From the NCBI RefSeq assembly GCF_000092205.1, contig NC_014216.1, positions 496,001 through 560,000 on the forward strand: a stretch of 64,000 nt of DNA, in the 5' to 3' direction. The translations under genes and the position numbers were made by a program. Below are positions 49,516 to 60,245 of this stretch, one piece after another. The stretch is from Desulfurivibrio alkaliphilus AHT 2. Its GTDB lineage: Bacteria > Desulfobacterota > Desulfobulbia > Desulfobulbales > Desulfurivibrionaceae. The notes under the pieces were generated by a model, which made no database searches, was not told where the DNA came from, and worked only from the letters and a program-made list of their open reading frames with translations. How positions within the stretch are numbered: the first letter of the stretch is position 1; each line of letters begins with the position of its first letter.

Positions 49516-50474
49516 CCGATACCGTAACTGCCGCCACCCCGGCGGCGACTGCTTTGCCCCCGCCGTCATTGGTGGCACTGGTGGAGCAGATGAGCGCCGG
49601 GGAAAAAGAGTGCCGCCGGGATTTTGCCGAGGCGGCGGCCGATGAGATCCTGGCCTACGGGGCGGTGGTGGGCGCCGCAGTTGAGCTTTTCCAACGCCGG
49701 GACCGCTGCATGGATTACGCCCGGGCGTTGATCCGGGAGTATGAACAGGCGGGGCGCGCTTTTCCCAGCGGGCAGGTTTTTATTGCCCGGGAGCTGGCCG
49801 CCGGCAAGGGGCGTTTCGACCGCAGCTGGCACGCCCCGGCCGGCGGGCTGTGGCTTACCCTGGTGCTGGTCAACACCCTGCTGCCCCAGCACGGCCGGTT
49901 TTATTCCCTGGCGGTGGGGGTGGCCTGTGCTGAGACCTTGCACTCCTTTGGGGTGCCGGCGAAGATCAAATGGGTCAACGATATCCTGCTGGATAACCGC
50001 AAGCTGGCCGGCACTTTGATTGAAACCGATCGGGGTCTGCACGGGGCCGAGGAGTATGTGTTGATCGGCATCGGCATCAATGTTAACAACGATTCTTTCC
50101 CGCCGGAACTGCACGGCCTGGCCGGGGCGATGAAGGATTATCTGGGCCGGGAAATCCCGTTGGAGGTGGTGGCGGCCCGGCTGCTTAGCAAGTTGCGCTG
50201 GAACATCGGTTTGCTGCACTACGCCGAGGCCCGGCAACTGGCCGAGGAAGGTGACACCGGCGAGCCGCCGCTTAACCATCCGCTGCTGCAGAGCTGGCGG
50301 CAGCTCAGCGACACCATCGGCCGCCGGGTGATGTTCGGCTTTGATATCCAGCGCCGGCCCCAGTACGAAGCGGTGGTGGAAGATATCGAGCCCTCCGGCG
50401 GTCTGGTGTTGCGCCATCTGGCCGACGGGGCGCAGATCATCGAACACGCCGGCGAGATAATTTACCTGGACTGA
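49512..50474 (+). CDS. birA: Biotin--protein ligase
   Basis: The start is probably GTG 49512 (VTDTVTAATPAATALPPP), with GAGG 7 nt upstream; the same frame is open far upstream, but that part is antisense to gspA. The 320-residue protein has the class I ligase motifs AAGKGRFDRSWHAPAGGLWL (usual GRGRRGR-x-W), IKWVNDILLDNRKLAGTLIE (usual KWPND) and IGIGINVNNDSFP. It has no N-terminal DNA-binding domain, instead an extension of about 60 residues. It attaches biotin to a carrier lysine, possibly the atypical carrier encoded 2.2 kb upstream. Its stop overlaps the GT2 start (TGATG). Confidence 0.88.
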   Translation: MTDTVTAATPAATALPPPSLVALVEQMSAGEKECRRDFAEAAADEILAYGAVVGAAVELFQRRDRCMDYARALIREYEQAGRAFPSGQVFIARELAAGKGRFDRSWHAPAGGLWLTLVLVNTLLPQHGRFYSLAVGVACAETLHSFGVPAKIKWVNDILLDNRKLAGTLIETDRGLHGAEEYVLIGIGINVNNDSFPPELHGLAGAMKDYLGREIPLEVVAARLLSKLRWNIGLLHYAEARQLAEEGDTGEPPLNHPLLQSWRQLSDTIGRRVMFGFDIQRRPQYEAVVEDIEPSGGLVLRHLADGAQIIEHAGEIIYLD

Positions 50475-51403
50475 TGAACGACGAATTTCCGCCGGTCAGT
50501 GTTATTATTCCCACCTATAATCGGGCCGACTTCCTCGATGGGGCCATGGCCTCGGTGCTGGCGCAGAATTATCCCTGCTTTGAACTGCTGGTGGTGGATG
50601 ACGGCTCCCGCGACCAGACCGCCGAGGTGGTGGCCGCCTGGCAGCGCCGGTTGGCGGCGAAAACCGATGAACCCGCCGACAGCAGCGTGGATTCGCGCCC
50701 TGGTGAAGCCATGACCAGGTTGCTTCCGGCGCCGGGCAGCCGCCCCAGCTTAAGATATCTCCGCCAGGAAAATCGCGGCCCGGCGGCGGCCCGTAACCTG
50801 GGCATTAAAGAGGCCCGCCACGACCTGCTGGCCTTTCTCGATTCCGACGACCGCTGGCGGCCCGGCAAGCTGGCCGCCCAGGCCGGGGCCATGGCCGCCC
50901 GGCCGGAATTTCTGCTCTCCCACACCGAAGAGATCTGGTGGCGTAACGGCCGCCGGCTGAACCAGAAAAAGCGGCACCGCAAGCAAGGCGGCGAGCTTTT
51001 TGCCCGCAGCCTGGAGTTGTGTGTCATCGGTATGTCCACCGTTATGGCCCGCCGCCGGTTGTTCGAGGCTGTCGGCATGTTCGACGAAAACCTGCCCTGC
51101 TGTGAAGACTACGACCTCTGGCTGCGCCTTACTGCCCGCCACCCCGTCCTCTACTTGGAGCAACCGCTAACGGAAAAACATGGCGGCCGGCCGGATCAGG
51201 TTTCGGTGCAGTACCGGGTGGGGATGGATCGTTTCCGCATTCAAGCCATTGGCAAGCTGCTGCAAGACGGTGCCTTGACTCGGGAGCAAACGGCCCTGGC
51301 CCAGCAGGAGTTGCAGCGAAAATGCCTTATTTACGGTGAGGGTTGCCTGAAGCACGGGCGGCAGCAGGAGGCGAGTCACTACCTCAAGCTGGCCAAGCGT
51401 TAA
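50474..51403 (+). CDS. Family 2 glycosyltransferase
   Basis: The 309-residue protein has the GT-A start VSVIIPTYNRADFLDGAMAS, the DDGS motif (LLVVDDGSRDQT), the ENRGPAAARNLG motif, the DxD-like LDSDDRWRP and the acceptor-side ED in CCEDYDLWLRL. No membrane helix is seen. A Pro/Ser-rich insertion of about 30 residues (around 65-95) lies before the second strand. It probably transfers a sugar in surface glycan synthesis; donor and acceptor are unknown. It overlaps birA by 1 nt, an odd partnership. Confidence 0.9.
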   Translation: MNDEFPPVSVIIPTYNRADFLDGAMASVLAQNYPCFELLVVDDGSRDQTAEVVAAWQRRLAAKTDEPADSSVDSRPGEAMTRLLPAPGSRPSLRYLRQENRGPAAARNLGIKEARHDLLAFLDSDDRWRPGKLAAQAGAMAARPEFLLSHTEEIWWRNGRRLNQKKRHRKQGGELFARSLELCVIGMSTVMARRRLFEAVGMFDENLPCCEDYDLWLRLTARHPVLYLEQPLTEKHGGRPDQVSVQYRVGMDRFRIQAIGKLLQDGALTREQTALAQQELQRKCLIYGEGCLKHGRQQEASHYLKLAKR

Positions 51404-51424
51404 GCAGGAGTACCCCGTGATCGC

Positions 51425-52741
51425 TCACTCCTCCCGCAGTCGCCGCTTGGCGTGGATGGTCCAGAAAACGCCGGGTACCAGGAAGCAGAGGGCCAGCACC
51501 ATGGTCACCCGGCGGGGGTCGATCCCATGGTCCAGGGCAGCTCCGGTGAGGTAGGTGGAAATACTTAGAATCATGGTTACCAGGGCCATTTCGGTGGCGA
51601 ACACCCGGCCCCGGTACTGGTCTTCCACCGCCTTTTGCAGCAGGGTGGTGCTGAAAACCCACTGCACCGAGCCGCCGATATGCCCCAGCAGCACAAAGAG
51701 TGCCGCCCAAGCCAGGGTCGGCGAGAGGCTGAAGGCCAGGTAGGAGAGGCAGCCCATGAAGAAGGCCAGGCCGATGGAGCGATACATGTCCCGGTTGCTC
51801 TCCCCCAGCAGGCGCCAGGCCAGAATGGGGCCGATGGCCGCACCAATCCCCCGCATACTGTAAAGCACACCGCTGCCGCCGCCCTGGCCGCCGACCTGAA
51901 AAACCTGTTCCCCGAAGATAGCCAGCATCACCAGCAGCCCGCCGGAGATCGCCCAGCCGCTTTTCACCATCAGCAGCGCCGCCACTTGGCGATGGCCGGC
52001 CAGGTAGCGGATTCCAGCCGTTAAATCGTTAAGCCCGGTGTAATCCCGCCAGGTGTTTTTGCCGGTTTTTTTACGGGCCACATGGGGCAGCACCACGCTG
52101 GCCAGCAGGGCGGCGGAAACGGCGAAGGTGAGGGCGTCCAGCACGATGGCGGTCTGCCAACCCCAGGCGGCGGTGACCAGCCCGCCCAGGGCTGCCCCGA
52201 CGGCCAGCATCACCGACCAGGTGGCCCCGGACAGGGCGTTGGCCAGGTGCAGCTCTTCGGGGCGGCAGACGTTGGGCACCGAGGCCCGCCGGGCCGGATC
52301 GTAAAAGGACCACAGGGTTTCCTGGATCAGGGCCAGCACAAACACCAGCCAGACCAGTTCGGCGTCGCGGACCAGCAGAAAGCCCAGCACCACGAAGATG
52401 CGGCCCACATCGCAGAAGATCATGATCGCCTTGCGGGAAAAACGATCCGCCACCACCCCGGCCGCCGGGGCCAGGATGGCGGTGGGCAGGTACTTGGCAA
52501 TCAGAAACCAGCTCACCGCCACGCCGCTGCCCACCAGCTCATTGAGCAGGACAAAAACGGCGATATAGTTGAACCAGTTGCCCATCTGGCTGACCACCCC
52601 GGCCAGCCAGAAGCGCAGGTAGTTTTTATTGCCTTTGAATAAAATAACGTAGGAACGCCACTCCCCGGCGGGCAGATGGGGGCGGCTGAGGTCGGGGCCG
52701 TTCTGGGCGGCTGCGTTGGCGGTTGGTTCGGGAGTGGGCAT
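51425..52741 (-). CDS. Major facilitator superfamily transporter (EntS-like)
   Basis: From ATG 52741 (MPTPEPTANAAAQNG) the protein has 438 residues; a GTG at 52822 would extend it by 27 residues. It has about twelve membrane helices and the MFS loop motif GVVADRFSRKAIMIFCDVGR. The RRASVPNVCRPEELHLANALSG stretch is typical of the MFS_3/EntS group of exporters. It probably exports a small molecule; the substrate is unknown. It stands alone, convergent to the GT2 gene and divergent from fbp. Confidence 0.88.
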   Translation of the reverse strand: MPTPEPTANAAAQNGPDLSRPHLPAGEWRSYVILFKGNKNYLRFWLAGVVSQMGNWFNYIAVFVLLNELVGSGVAVSWFLIAKYLPTAILAPAAGVVADRFSRKAIMIFCDVGRIFVVLGFLLVRDAELVWLVFVLALIQETLWSFYDPARRASVPNVCRPEELHLANALSGATWSVMLAVGAALGGLVTAAWGWQTAIVLDALTFAVSAALLASVVLPHVARKKTGKNTWRDYTGLNDLTAGIRYLAGHRQVAALLMVKSGWAISGGLLVMLAIFGEQVFQVGGQGGGSGVLYSMRGIGAAIGPILAWRLLGESNRDMYRSIGLAFFMGCLSYLAFSLSPTLAWAALFVLLGHIGGSVQWVFSTTLLQKAVEDQYRGRVFATEMALVTMILSISTYLTGAALDHGIDPRRVTMVLALCFLVPGVFWTIHAKRRLREE

Positions 52742-52954
52742 CGCGCCAGAATGGGATTTTTCGCCGACGCTGTCAAGCCGGTTTTTGTCTCGATTGGGTT
52801 GTGGCCGGGGGTTATTGGCCACAAGACTATGCTGTTGCCCGTAGTTTTTGTTTGACCGGGTTTGCCATCTTGCTTAAGGTATGGGGCGATAAGTTGTAAC
52901 CCGTGCCGCCCAACGGCATCGGCGCCTAACCTAAAAAAAGGAGTGATAATCGCG

Positions 52955-53989
52955 ATGAGCAGACCACTGGGAATTACGGTAAGCCGCCATATCATGGACA
53001 GCCAGAGGTTGCACCCCGAGGCCACCGGTGATCTCACCGGTTTGCTGAACGAGTTGATCGTGGCGGCCAAGACCATCTCGGCCGAGGTCAACATGGCGGG
53101 GTTGGCCGATATCCTGGGAATGAGCGGCAAGACCAATATCCAGGGCGAGCATGTGCAGAAACTCGATGAGTTTGCCAACAACACCATCAAGCGGCGCATG
53201 GCCCGCTGCGGTTATCTCTGCGCCATGACCTCGGAAGAGGAGGCCGACATCATCCCGGTGGCGGAGGGTTACGAGGGCAAATACACCCTGGCCTTCGATC
53301 CTCTGGACGGCTCATCCAATATCGATGTCAATGTCAGCATCGGCACCATCTTTTCCATCCACCGCCGCTTTACCCCCGACGGCGGCCCGGGGGAGGAGGT
53401 CGATCTGCTGCAGCCCGGCAAAAAACAGGTGGCCGCCGGTTATATCATCTACGGCTCCAGCACCATGCTGGTCTTCACCACCGGCGACGGGGTGCACGGC
53501 TTTACCCTGGACCCCAGTGTCGGCGAGTTCTATCTTTCCCACCCCGATATCCGGATCCCGGAAAAGAGCAAGTATTTCAGCATCAACGAGGGTAACTGGC
53601 ATTACTGGCAGGAGCCGGTGCGCCGCTACCTGGAATATCTCAAGGCGGAGGACAAGGCCACCGGCCGGCCCTACAGTGCCCGCTACATCGGTTCCATGGT
53701 GGCGGATTTTCACCGCAACCTGATCGCCGGCGGCATCTTTCTCTACCCCAGGGACAGCAAGGATCAGACCAAGACCTACGGCAAGCTGCGGCTGCTCTAC
53801 GAAGCGGCGCCGCTGGCCATGGTGGTGGAACAGGCCGGTGGCAAGGCGGTGACCGACGACGGGCGGTCGATCCTCGACATGGCCCCGGAGGATTTGCACC
53901 AGCGGGTGCCGGTGGTGATCGGCAGCGCCCGGGACGTTGATACCTTCCTCCAGTTCATGAACGATACGCCCGTTAAACCGGCCGGTTAG
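52955..53989 (+). CDS. fbp: Fructose-1,6-bisphosphatase class I
   Basis: ATG 52955 (MSRPLGITVSRHIMDSQRLH) follows AAAGGAG. The 344-residue protein has the metal-binding MTSEEEADI, the signature FDPLDGSSNIDVNVSIGTIF, GSSTMLVFTTGDGVHGFTLD and ARYIGSMVADFHRNLIAGGI. It removes the 1-phosphate of fructose-1,6-bisphosphate in gluconeogenesis. tkt lies a kilobase downstream on the other strand, hinting at a local sugar-phosphate cluster. Confidence 0.96.
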   Translation: MSRPLGITVSRHIMDSQRLHPEATGDLTGLLNELIVAAKTISAEVNMAGLADILGMSGKTNIQGEHVQKLDEFANNTIKRRMARCGYLCAMTSEEEADIIPVAEGYEGKYTLAFDPLDGSSNIDVNVSIGTIFSIHRRFTPDGGPGEEVDLLQPGKKQVAAGYIIYGSSTMLVFTTGDGVHGFTLDPSVGEFYLSHPDIRIPEKSKYFSINEGNWHYWQEPVRRYLEYLKAEDKATGRPYSARYIGSMVADFHRNLIAGGIFLYPRDSKDQTKTYGKLRLLYEAAPLAMVVEQAGGKAVTDDGRSILDMAPEDLHQRVPVVIGSARDVDTFLQFMNDTPVKPAG

Positions 53990-54017
53990 AGCCATTGGTG
54001 AATGCTTGCCTCGTAAT

Positions 54018-54959
54018 CTACCCTAATCTTTGCAGCAATCCGGCCAGCGCCGCCGGGTTGACCGCCTCGTAGATCTCTTTGCGGATTGCCGCCCCTCCCG
54101 GTACCCCTTTGAAATAGCGGCCGATCTGGTTGTTGATCCGGGACGGGTGGTGGTGGGGGTGGTATTGCTGCAAAAGCTCCAGGTGGCGCCGGGCGGCGGC
54201 CAGCCGCCGGGGCAGGGTGGGGGAGGTTGGGAAGTCGGGGGAGAAGACCCAGGGAGCGCCGATGGCGCCCCGCCCGATCATGACCCCGTCGCAGCCGGTG
54301 TTGGCCATCATGGCCACGGCCTCTTGGTGGCAAGTCACGTCGCCGTTGCCGATCACCGGCACTTTTACCGCCTGTTTCACCGCCGCGATTAACCGCTGGT
54401 CGGCCCGGCCGCTGAAACCGTCGCTCCAGGTCCGCCCGTGCACGGTGATCGCCGCCGCCCCGCAATCCTCACAGCGCCGGGCAAATTCCGGGGCGGTGAT
54501 ACGCTGATGATTCCAGCCGGTCCGGATCTTCACCGTCACCGGCAACTCGGTGGCTTTGACCACCGCCGTAACAATGGCCGCCGCCAGCTCAGGCTGGCGC
54601 ATCAGGGCGGCACCGGCGCCTTTCTTCACCACCTTCTTCACCGGGCAGCCCATATTGATGTCGATACCATCAATGGGCAGCCGGCTCAAAATCGCCGCCG
54701 CCTGGCCCATCACCTCCGGTTCAGCCCCGAAAAGCTGCATGATCACCGGCCTCTCCGCCGGCACCGTGGCCAGCAGCTCCAGGGTGCTGGGCTGTTGCCG
54801 GACCAGACCGTGGCAACTGATCATCTCCGAATAGCAGAGCCCCGCCCCATACTCCCGGCAGAGCAGGCGAAAGGCCAGGTCGGAAAAACCAGCCAAGGGC
54901 GCGGCAATCAGCGGGGAAGCCGGGGCTATGGGTCCGATTTGCAGGGTTTGCTCGTTCAC
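54018..54959 (-). CDS. dusB: tRNA-dihydrouridine synthase (DusB type)
   Basis: The start is GTG 54959 ([20 protein letters not shown]). The 313-residue flavoprotein has [20 protein letters not shown], the signature [20 protein letters not shown] with the catalytic Cys, [27 protein letters not shown] and the FMN phosphate site [16 protein letters not shown]. It reduces uridines in the tRNA D-loop. It follows tkt on the same strand after 8 nt. Confidence 0.93.
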   Translation of the reverse strand: MNEQTLQIGPIAPASPLIAAPLAGFSDLAFRLLCREYGAGLCYSEMISCHGLVRQQPSTLELLATVPAERPVIMQLFGAEPEVMGQAAAILSRLPIDGIDINMGCPVKKVVKKGAGAALMRQPELAAAIVTAVVKATELPVTVKIRTGWNHQRITAPEFARRCEDCGAAAITVHGRTWSDGFSGRADQRLIAAVKQAVKVPVIGNGDVTCHQEAVAMMANTGCDGVMIGRGAIGAPWVFSPDFPTSPTLPRRLAAARRHLELLQQYHPHHHPSRINNQIGRYFKGVPGGAAIRKEIYEAVNPAALAGLLQRLG

Positions 54960-54967
54960 CGATTTTT

Positions 54968-56959
54968 TTATAAGCGGGCCGCAGCCTCCGCCACTTTTTC
55001 CACGGTGAAGCCGAACAGTTTAAACAACTCCCCGGCCGGGGCCGACTCGCCAAAGCGGTCCAGGCCGATTACCTGCCCCTTGCGGCCCACATACTTGTAC
55101 CAACCGGTGGTGCAACCGGCTTCGATGGCGATCCGTTTGCTCACCGCGTCGGGCAGTACCTGCTGCTGGTAGGCCTCATCCTGGGCCTCGAAAACCTCCA
55201 CGCAGGGCAGGGAAACCACCCGGGTGGGGCGGCCTTGTTGGTTCAACTGCTCGGCGGCGGCCACCGCCAACTCCACCTCCGAGCCGGTGGCCATGATGAT
55301 CAGTTCCGGGGTGGTGTCACAGTCGCGCAAAACGTAACCGCCCCGGGCGATGGCAGCGCTCTGTTCGGCGCTACGCTCCTGGTGGGGCAGCCCCTGGCGG
55401 GAGAGCAGCAGGGCGCTGGGGCCCTCTTTTCTCTCCACCGCCTGCTGCCAGGCCACCGCCGTTTCCACCGCGTCGCAAGGGCGCCAGACGTTGAGGTTGG
55501 GAATCAGCCGCAGGGAGCTGGTTTGTTCAATGGGCTGGTGGGTGGGGCCGTCCTCGCCCAGGCCGATGGAGTCGTGGGTCAGCACGAAGAGTGCCCGCTG
55601 TTTCATCAGGGCGGCCATGCGGATGGCGTTGCGGGCGTAGTCGCTGAAGATCAGGAAAGTGGCGGTGTAAGGAATAAAACCGCCGTGCAGGGCCAGGCCG
55701 TTGCCGATGGCCACCATGGCGAACTCCCGCACCCCGAAGTAGATATAGTTGCCGGCCTGATCTTGCTTGATGTCCTTGCTGCCGCTCCAGATGGTGAGGT
55801 TGGAGCCGGCCAGGTCGGCGGAACCGCCGATCAGTTCCGGCAGCAGCGGCCCGTAGCCTTCCAGGGCCAGTTGCGAGGCCTTGCGGCTGGCCACCTTGGC
55901 CGCCTTGGCTTCGCTCTCGGCGATAAAGGCTTGCGACTTGGCCGCCCAGTCGGCGGGCAACTCCCCGGCCAGCCGGCGTTTCAACTCAGCCGCCGCTTCC
56001 GGGTGGGCCTGTTGGTAAGCGGCCAGCTTTTCCTGCCAGGCGGCCTCCGCCTGGCCGCCGCGCTCACGGGCGTTCCAGCCGGCGTAAATTTCCGCCGGAA
56101 TCTCAAAAGGGCCGTGGGGCCAGTCCATCTCGGCCCGGGTCAGGGCGATCTCTTCTTCGCCCAGCGGGGCGCCGTGGCAGATTTCCTTGCCCTGCTTGTT
56201 GGGCGAGCAGCAGCCGATGATGGTCTTGCAGCAGATCAAAGTCGGTTTGGCCTGCTCGGCCCGGGCCTCGTTGATGGCCGCTTTGATCGCTTCCGGGTCG
56301 TGGCCGTCCACCTCGGCGATCACCTTCCAGCCGTAGGCGGCGAACCGGCCCGGGATATCCTCGGTGAACCAGCCTTCCACTTCGCCGTCGATGGAAATCC
56401 CGTTGTCATCGTAGATGGCGATCAGCTTATTGAGCCCCAGGGTGCCGGCCAGCGAGCAGGCCTCGTGGGAGATGCCCTCCATCATGCAGCCGTCACCCAG
56501 GAAGACGTAGGTGTGATGGTCGACGATTTCGTGGCCGGGCCGGTTGAACTGGGCGGCCAGGGTCCGTTCGGCGATGGCCATGCCCACGGCGTTGGCAATG
56601 CCCTGGCCCAGCGGCCCGGAGGTGGTCTCCACCCCCGGGGTGTAACCGTACTCGGGATGGCCCGGGGTTTTGGAGTGGAGCTGGCGAAAATTTTTGATCT
56701 CTTCAATCCCCAGGTCATAGCCGCTCAAATGGAGCACCGAGTAAAGCAGCATGGAGCCGTGGCCGTTGGAGAAAACAAAGCGGTCGCGATCGGGCCAGGC
56801 CGGGTTGCCGGGGTTGTGCTTTAAAAAATCGTTCCACAGCACTTCGGCGATATCAGCCATGCCCATGGGGGCGCCGGGGTGGCCGGAATTGGCTTTCTGG
56901 ACGGCGTCCATGCTCAAAGCACGAACCGCATTGGCAAGTTGGTGGCGGGTGGGGGCCAT
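54968..56959 (-). CDS. tkt: Transketolase
   Basis: The 663-residue protein has the thiamine diphosphate motif ([19 protein letters not shown] to [11 protein letters not shown]), [18 protein letters not shown] at the N-terminus, the pyrimidine-binding [20 protein letters not shown] and the C-terminal [16 protein letters not shown]. An excellent GGAGGAG precedes the ATG. It exchanges two-carbon units in the pentose-phosphate pathway. It may be co-transcribed with lptE upstream and dusB downstream. Confidence 0.97.
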   Translation of the reverse strand: MAPTRHQLANAVRALSMDAVQKANSGHPGAPMGMADIAEVLWNDFLKHNPGNPAWPDRDRFVFSNGHGSMLLYSVLHLSGYDLGIEEIKNFRQLHSKTPGHPEYGYTPGVETTSGPLGQGIANAVGMAIAERTLAAQFNRPGHEIVDHHTYVFLGDGCMMEGISHEACSLAGTLGLNKLIAIYDDNGISIDGEVEGWFTEDIPGRFAAYGWKVIAEVDGHDPEAIKAAINEARAEQAKPTLICCKTIIGCCSPNKQGKEICHGAPLGEEEIALTRAEMDWPHGPFEIPAEIYAGWNARERGGQAEAAWQEKLAAYQQAHPEAAAELKRRLAGELPADWAAKSQAFIAESEAKAAKVASRKASQLALEGYGPLLPELIGGSADLAGSNLTIWSGSKDIKQDQAGNYIYFGVREFAMVAIGNGLALHGGFIPYTATFLIFSDYARNAIRMAALMKQRALFVLTHDSIGLGEDGPTHQPIEQTSSLRLIPNLNVWRPCDAVETAVAWQQAVERKEGPSALLLSRQGLPHQERSAEQSAAIARGGYVLRDCDTTPELIIMATGSEVELAVAAAEQLNQQGRPTRVVSLPCVEVFEAQDEAYQQQVLPDAVSKRIAIEAGCTTGWYKYVGRKGQVIGLDRFGESAPAGELFKLFGFTVEKVAEAAARL

Positions 56960-56977
56960 TTTCTCCTCCTGCTTTTT

Positions 56978-57520
56978 TTACTGGTTGCGAGTCAAACTGC
57001 GTAAAACACGTAAGTATACCTGTTCAGCCAGGTTGTCCACCAGGTTGTGCAGGGCCTGGCGCTTGTTGGCGTCGTTCTGGCTGATGCTGTCACTGAGGTT
57101 GTAAGTCTCTTCCAGCTTGATGCTGGGGTTTTGCCATACTATGCGGCCGCTGGCCCGTTCGGTGAGGGTGGCGCCGGCGTCCATAATGGCGGTTAGTGAA
57201 CGGGCGGCACTGGTGGTATCGTAGGAAAAACCGGGGTAACGCACCGAGTTGATCCGGCCTTCCAAAACGTAATCCGCTGCATCTTCATCGGCCACCAGGA
57301 TAATCCGGGCCGACTGGGCCAGCCAGTCGTTGATGGCATTATGGGCCTGGACTTCCAGGGCCAGTTCGCTGGTGGCATTGCGCCACATGGGGGCGTATAT
57401 CGGCACCGGCGGCAGATCGCGCACCTCGGGCAGCACATTGGGGTTGTGATAGCCGCAGGCGGTCAGGCCGAGCAACAGCGCCAGGCAGGCTGTTAGTGTG
57501 CTAATTTTAAGAATGTGCAT
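56978..57520 (-). CDS. lptE: LPS-assembly lipoprotein LptE
   Basis: The 180-residue protein has a lipoprotein signal peptide with the lipobox LLGLTACGYH, and the LptE fold pattern (VPIYAPMWRNATSELALEVQ, ADYVLEGRINSVRYPGFSYD). It should plug the LptD barrel in the outer membrane and shows that the host has LPS. The ATG directly follows the leuS stop (TGAATG). The leuS-lptE order is as in E. coli, but holA does not follow. Confidence 0.9.
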   Translation of the reverse strand: MHILKISTLTACLALLLGLTACGYHNPNVLPEVRDLPPVPIYAPMWRNATSELALEVQAHNAINDWLAQSARIILVADEDAADYVLEGRINSVRYPGFSYDTTSAARSLTAIMDAGATLTERASGRIVWQNPSIKLEETYNLSDSISQNDANKRQALHNLVDNLAEQVYLRVLRSLTRNQ

Positions 57521-60016
57521 TCAGATCACGATATTGACCAGCTTGTCCGGCACCACGATGATCTTGCGCACCGGGGTGTCGCCGACAAAGCTTTGGACCT
57601 TGTCGTCGGCCAGGGCCATTTCCTTCAACTGCTCTTCCGGGGTGCCCGGCGTCACCTGCAGCCGGCCGCGAACCTTGCCCCTGACCTGCACCACCACGGT
57701 GATCTCCTCTTCTTTGGCTGCCTCCGGGTCGAACTGGGGCCAGCCCTGGCGGTCCAGTGCTTCTGCCTGGCCCAGCTCTTCCCACAGCTCGGCGCAGAGG
57801 TGCGGCACCATGGGGAAGAGCAGGGTGAGCATGGTCTGCACCGCCTGGCGGTTCACCGCCGGCTGCGGTTGCTTGTCGGCTTGGGCGGCATTGAGGGAGA
57901 AGAGGGTGTTGCTGAGTTCCATCACTGCGCTGATGGCGGTATTGAACTGGAAGGAGTTGTCGATGTCCTGGCTCACCTTGCGGATGGTCTGGTGAGTTTT
58001 ACGGTGCAGGGTCCGGTCGGCTTCGCCAAGGTCGGCCGGCAGCTCTTCGCCGGCGGCCCGCAGCATCTCCCGGTTATCCAGCACAAAACGGTGAATCCGG
58101 CTCAAGAAGCGGAAGGCACCTTCAACCCCCTGGTGGTTCCATTCCAGGTCCCGCTCCGGCGGGGCCGCAAAGAGGCTGAAGAGGCGCACCGTATCGGCCC
58201 CGTACTGTTCGATCAGCTCGTTGGGGTCCACCACGTTGCCCTTGGACTTGCTCATCTTGGCGCCGTCTTTAATCACCATCCCCTGGGTGAGCAGGTTGGT
58301 GAAGGGTTCGTCGATGGAGAGGTAGCCCAGATCCCGCAGCACCTTGGTGAAGAAGCGGGAGTAAAGCAGATGCAAAATGGCGTGCTCCACCCCGCCGATG
58401 TACTGGTCCACCGGCAGCCAGTAGTCGGCGGCTGGTTTGTGTAATGGTGCATCGTGACTGTCCGGGCAGGTGTAGCGGGCGAAGTACCAGGAAGACTCCA
58501 TGAAGGTGTCCATGGTGTCGGTTTCCCGCCGGGCCGCACCACCGCAGGCGGGGCAGGCGGTGTTGATAAAGCTCTCCAGAATATGCAGCGGCGATTTGCC
58601 GGCCTGATCGAAGTTGACATCGGTGGGCAGCACCACCGGCAACTGCTCTTCCGGCACCGGCTGCACCCCGCATTTTTCGCAATGGATGATGGGGATGGGG
58701 GCGCCCCAGTAACGCTGGCGGGAAATGCCCCAGTCCCGCAGGCGGTAAGTGATTCGGCTGCGGCCCACCCCCAGCTCTTCGGCCCGGGCGGTGATGGCCG
58801 CCTTGGCCGCTTCGTGGTCCAGGCCGGAGAAATCGCCGGAATCGGCCAATACCCCCGGGCCTTCGTGGGCTGCGGTCATGGTGGCGCCGTCGAGTTTTTC
58901 CCCGTCGGGGTGAACCACCGGCACCACCGGCAGGTCGTACTGGCGGGCAAACTCGAAATCCCGCTGGTCGTGGGCCGGCACTGCCATCACCGCTCCGGTG
59001 CCGTATTCCATCAGGACAAAGTTGGCGGCGTAGATGGGCAGTCTGGCCCCGGTAAAAGGATTTAAGCAGTAGCCGCCGGTAAAGATCCCTTCCTTGGGGG
59101 GCTCTTCCCCGGCCGCCAGGCGCCGGCGGGCAGCCTGGGTGCGTTGCACGAAATCGTTGATCTCCGTCTCCCGTTCACTGCCCCGACTCAGTTCGGCCAC
59201 CAGCGGATGTTCCGGGGCCACCGACATGAAGGTGGCGCCGAAGACGGTATCCGGCCGGGTGGTGAAGATGGTCAGCTTGTCATCACTACCTTCGATGGAG
59301 AATTCCAACTCCGCCCCGGTGCTTTTGCCGATCCAGTTGCGCTGCATGGTCAGCACCTTTTCCGGCCAGCCGGGCAGGCGGTCGCAGCCGGCCAGCAGCT
59401 CTTCGGCATAGGCGGTGATTTTCAGGAACCAGCCCTGCATCTGGCGGGGGGTCACCGCTTGGTCGCAGCGCCAGCAGGCGCCGTTTATCACCTGCTCGTT
59501 GGCCAGCACCGTCTGGCAGGTCTCGCACCAGTTGACGGTGGTGAGCTTGCGGTAGGCCAGCCCCTTGTTAAGCATCTTCAGAAAAAAGAGCTGCTCCCAG
59601 CGGTAATATTTCGGGTCGCAGGTGGCCAGTTCCCGGTCCCAGTCGTAGCTCAGCCCCAGGCGCTGGAGTTGGCCGCGCATGTAGTCGATGTTTTCAAAGG
59701 TCCATTTGGCCGGGTGGGTGCCGTGCTTGATGGCGGCGTTTTCCGCCGGCATCCCGAAGGCGTCCCAGCCCATGGGGTGGATCACGTTGTCGCCGCACAT
59801 CCGCCGGTAGCGGGCCACCACGTCGCCGATGGTGTAGTTGCGCACATGACCCATGTGGATACGGCCCGAGGGGTAGGGGAACATCTCCAGGACGTAATAT
59901 TTTTTGCGGCTGCCATCGGCCTCGACCTGCCAGGTCTTGCCGGCCAGCCAGCGGTCGCGCCATTTTTCTTCAATGACGGCGAAATCGTAACGGTTTTGCG
60001 GAGTGCTCATGATCAC
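57521..60016 (-). CDS. leuS: Leucyl-tRNA synthetase
   Basis: The 831-residue class I synthetase has the HIGH-type motif [16 protein letters not shown], a CP1 editing domain ([20 protein letters not shown]), a zinc-binding region (CEKC and CPAC), the [21 protein letters not shown] motif and a C-terminal anticodon-binding region. The length is normal for the bacterial enzyme. No T-box leader is visible in the upstream gap. lptE follows immediately. Confidence 0.97.
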   Translation of the reverse strand: MIMSTPQNRYDFAVIEEKWRDRWLAGKTWQVEADGSRKKYYVLEMFPYPSGRIHMGHVRNYTIGDVVARYRRMCGDNVIHPMGWDAFGMPAENAAIKHGTHPAKWTFENIDYMRGQLQRLGLSYDWDRELATCDPKYYRWEQLFFLKMLNKGLAYRKLTTVNWCETCQTVLANEQVINGACWRCDQAVTPRQMQGWFLKITAYAEELLAGCDRLPGWPEKVLTMQRNWIGKSTGAELEFSIEGSDDKLTIFTTRPDTVFGATFMSVAPEHPLVAELSRGSERETEINDFVQRTQAARRRLAAGEEPPKEGIFTGGYCLNPFTGARLPIYAANFVLMEYGTGAVMAVPAHDQRDFEFARQYDLPVVPVVHPDGEKLDGATMTAAHEGPGVLADSGDFSGLDHEAAKAAITARAEELGVGRSRITYRLRDWGISRQRYWGAPIPIIHCEKCGVQPVPEEQLPVVLPTDVNFDQAGKSPLHILESFINTACPACGGAARRETDTMDTFMESSWYFARYTCPDSHDAPLHKPAADYWLPVDQYIGGVEHAILHLLYSRFFTKVLRDLGYLSIDEPFTNLLTQGMVIKDGAKMSKSKGNVVDPNELIEQYGADTVRLFSLFAAPPERDLEWNHQGVEGAFRFLSRIHRFVLDNREMLRAAGEELPADLGEADRTLHRKTHQTIRKVSQDIDNSFQFNTAISAVMELSNTLFSLNAAQADKQPQPAVNRQAVQTMLTLLFPMVPHLCAELWEELGQAEALDRQGWPQFDPEAAKEEEITVVVQVRGKVRGRLQVTPGTPEEQLKEMALADDKVQSFVGDTPVRKIIVVPDKLVNIVI

Positions 60017-60245
60017 TTACTTTAGTTTGGCTGAAGAAGAGATGTTGGGGGCAAAAAGCCGGGTTCACAAGATCATGGTCTTTTACCTGACCGCAACCAA
60101 AAAAACAACCGTATCCTGATCCGCTCTCCAGCCGGTGTTTACTATCTGCTTGACAAGCTCTTCCTGTCGGCCTGATACTGCTGGTAGTGAAGATGCCCGA
60201 CGTTCCGTCGGCCATGGTTGTTCATTTCTTGCCGGGAGCCTGCTT
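60017..60245. other. Divergent gap between leuS and the DUF5752 gene
   Basis: This 229-nt region must hold both promoters. I see no clear -35/-10 pair, no riboswitch and no ORF that looks coding. Confidence 0.4.

Noticed and set aside
55235-56824. 529-codon plus-strand frame opposite tkt
   Set aside because: Shadow of transketolase, with low-complexity Gly/Gln/Val composition.
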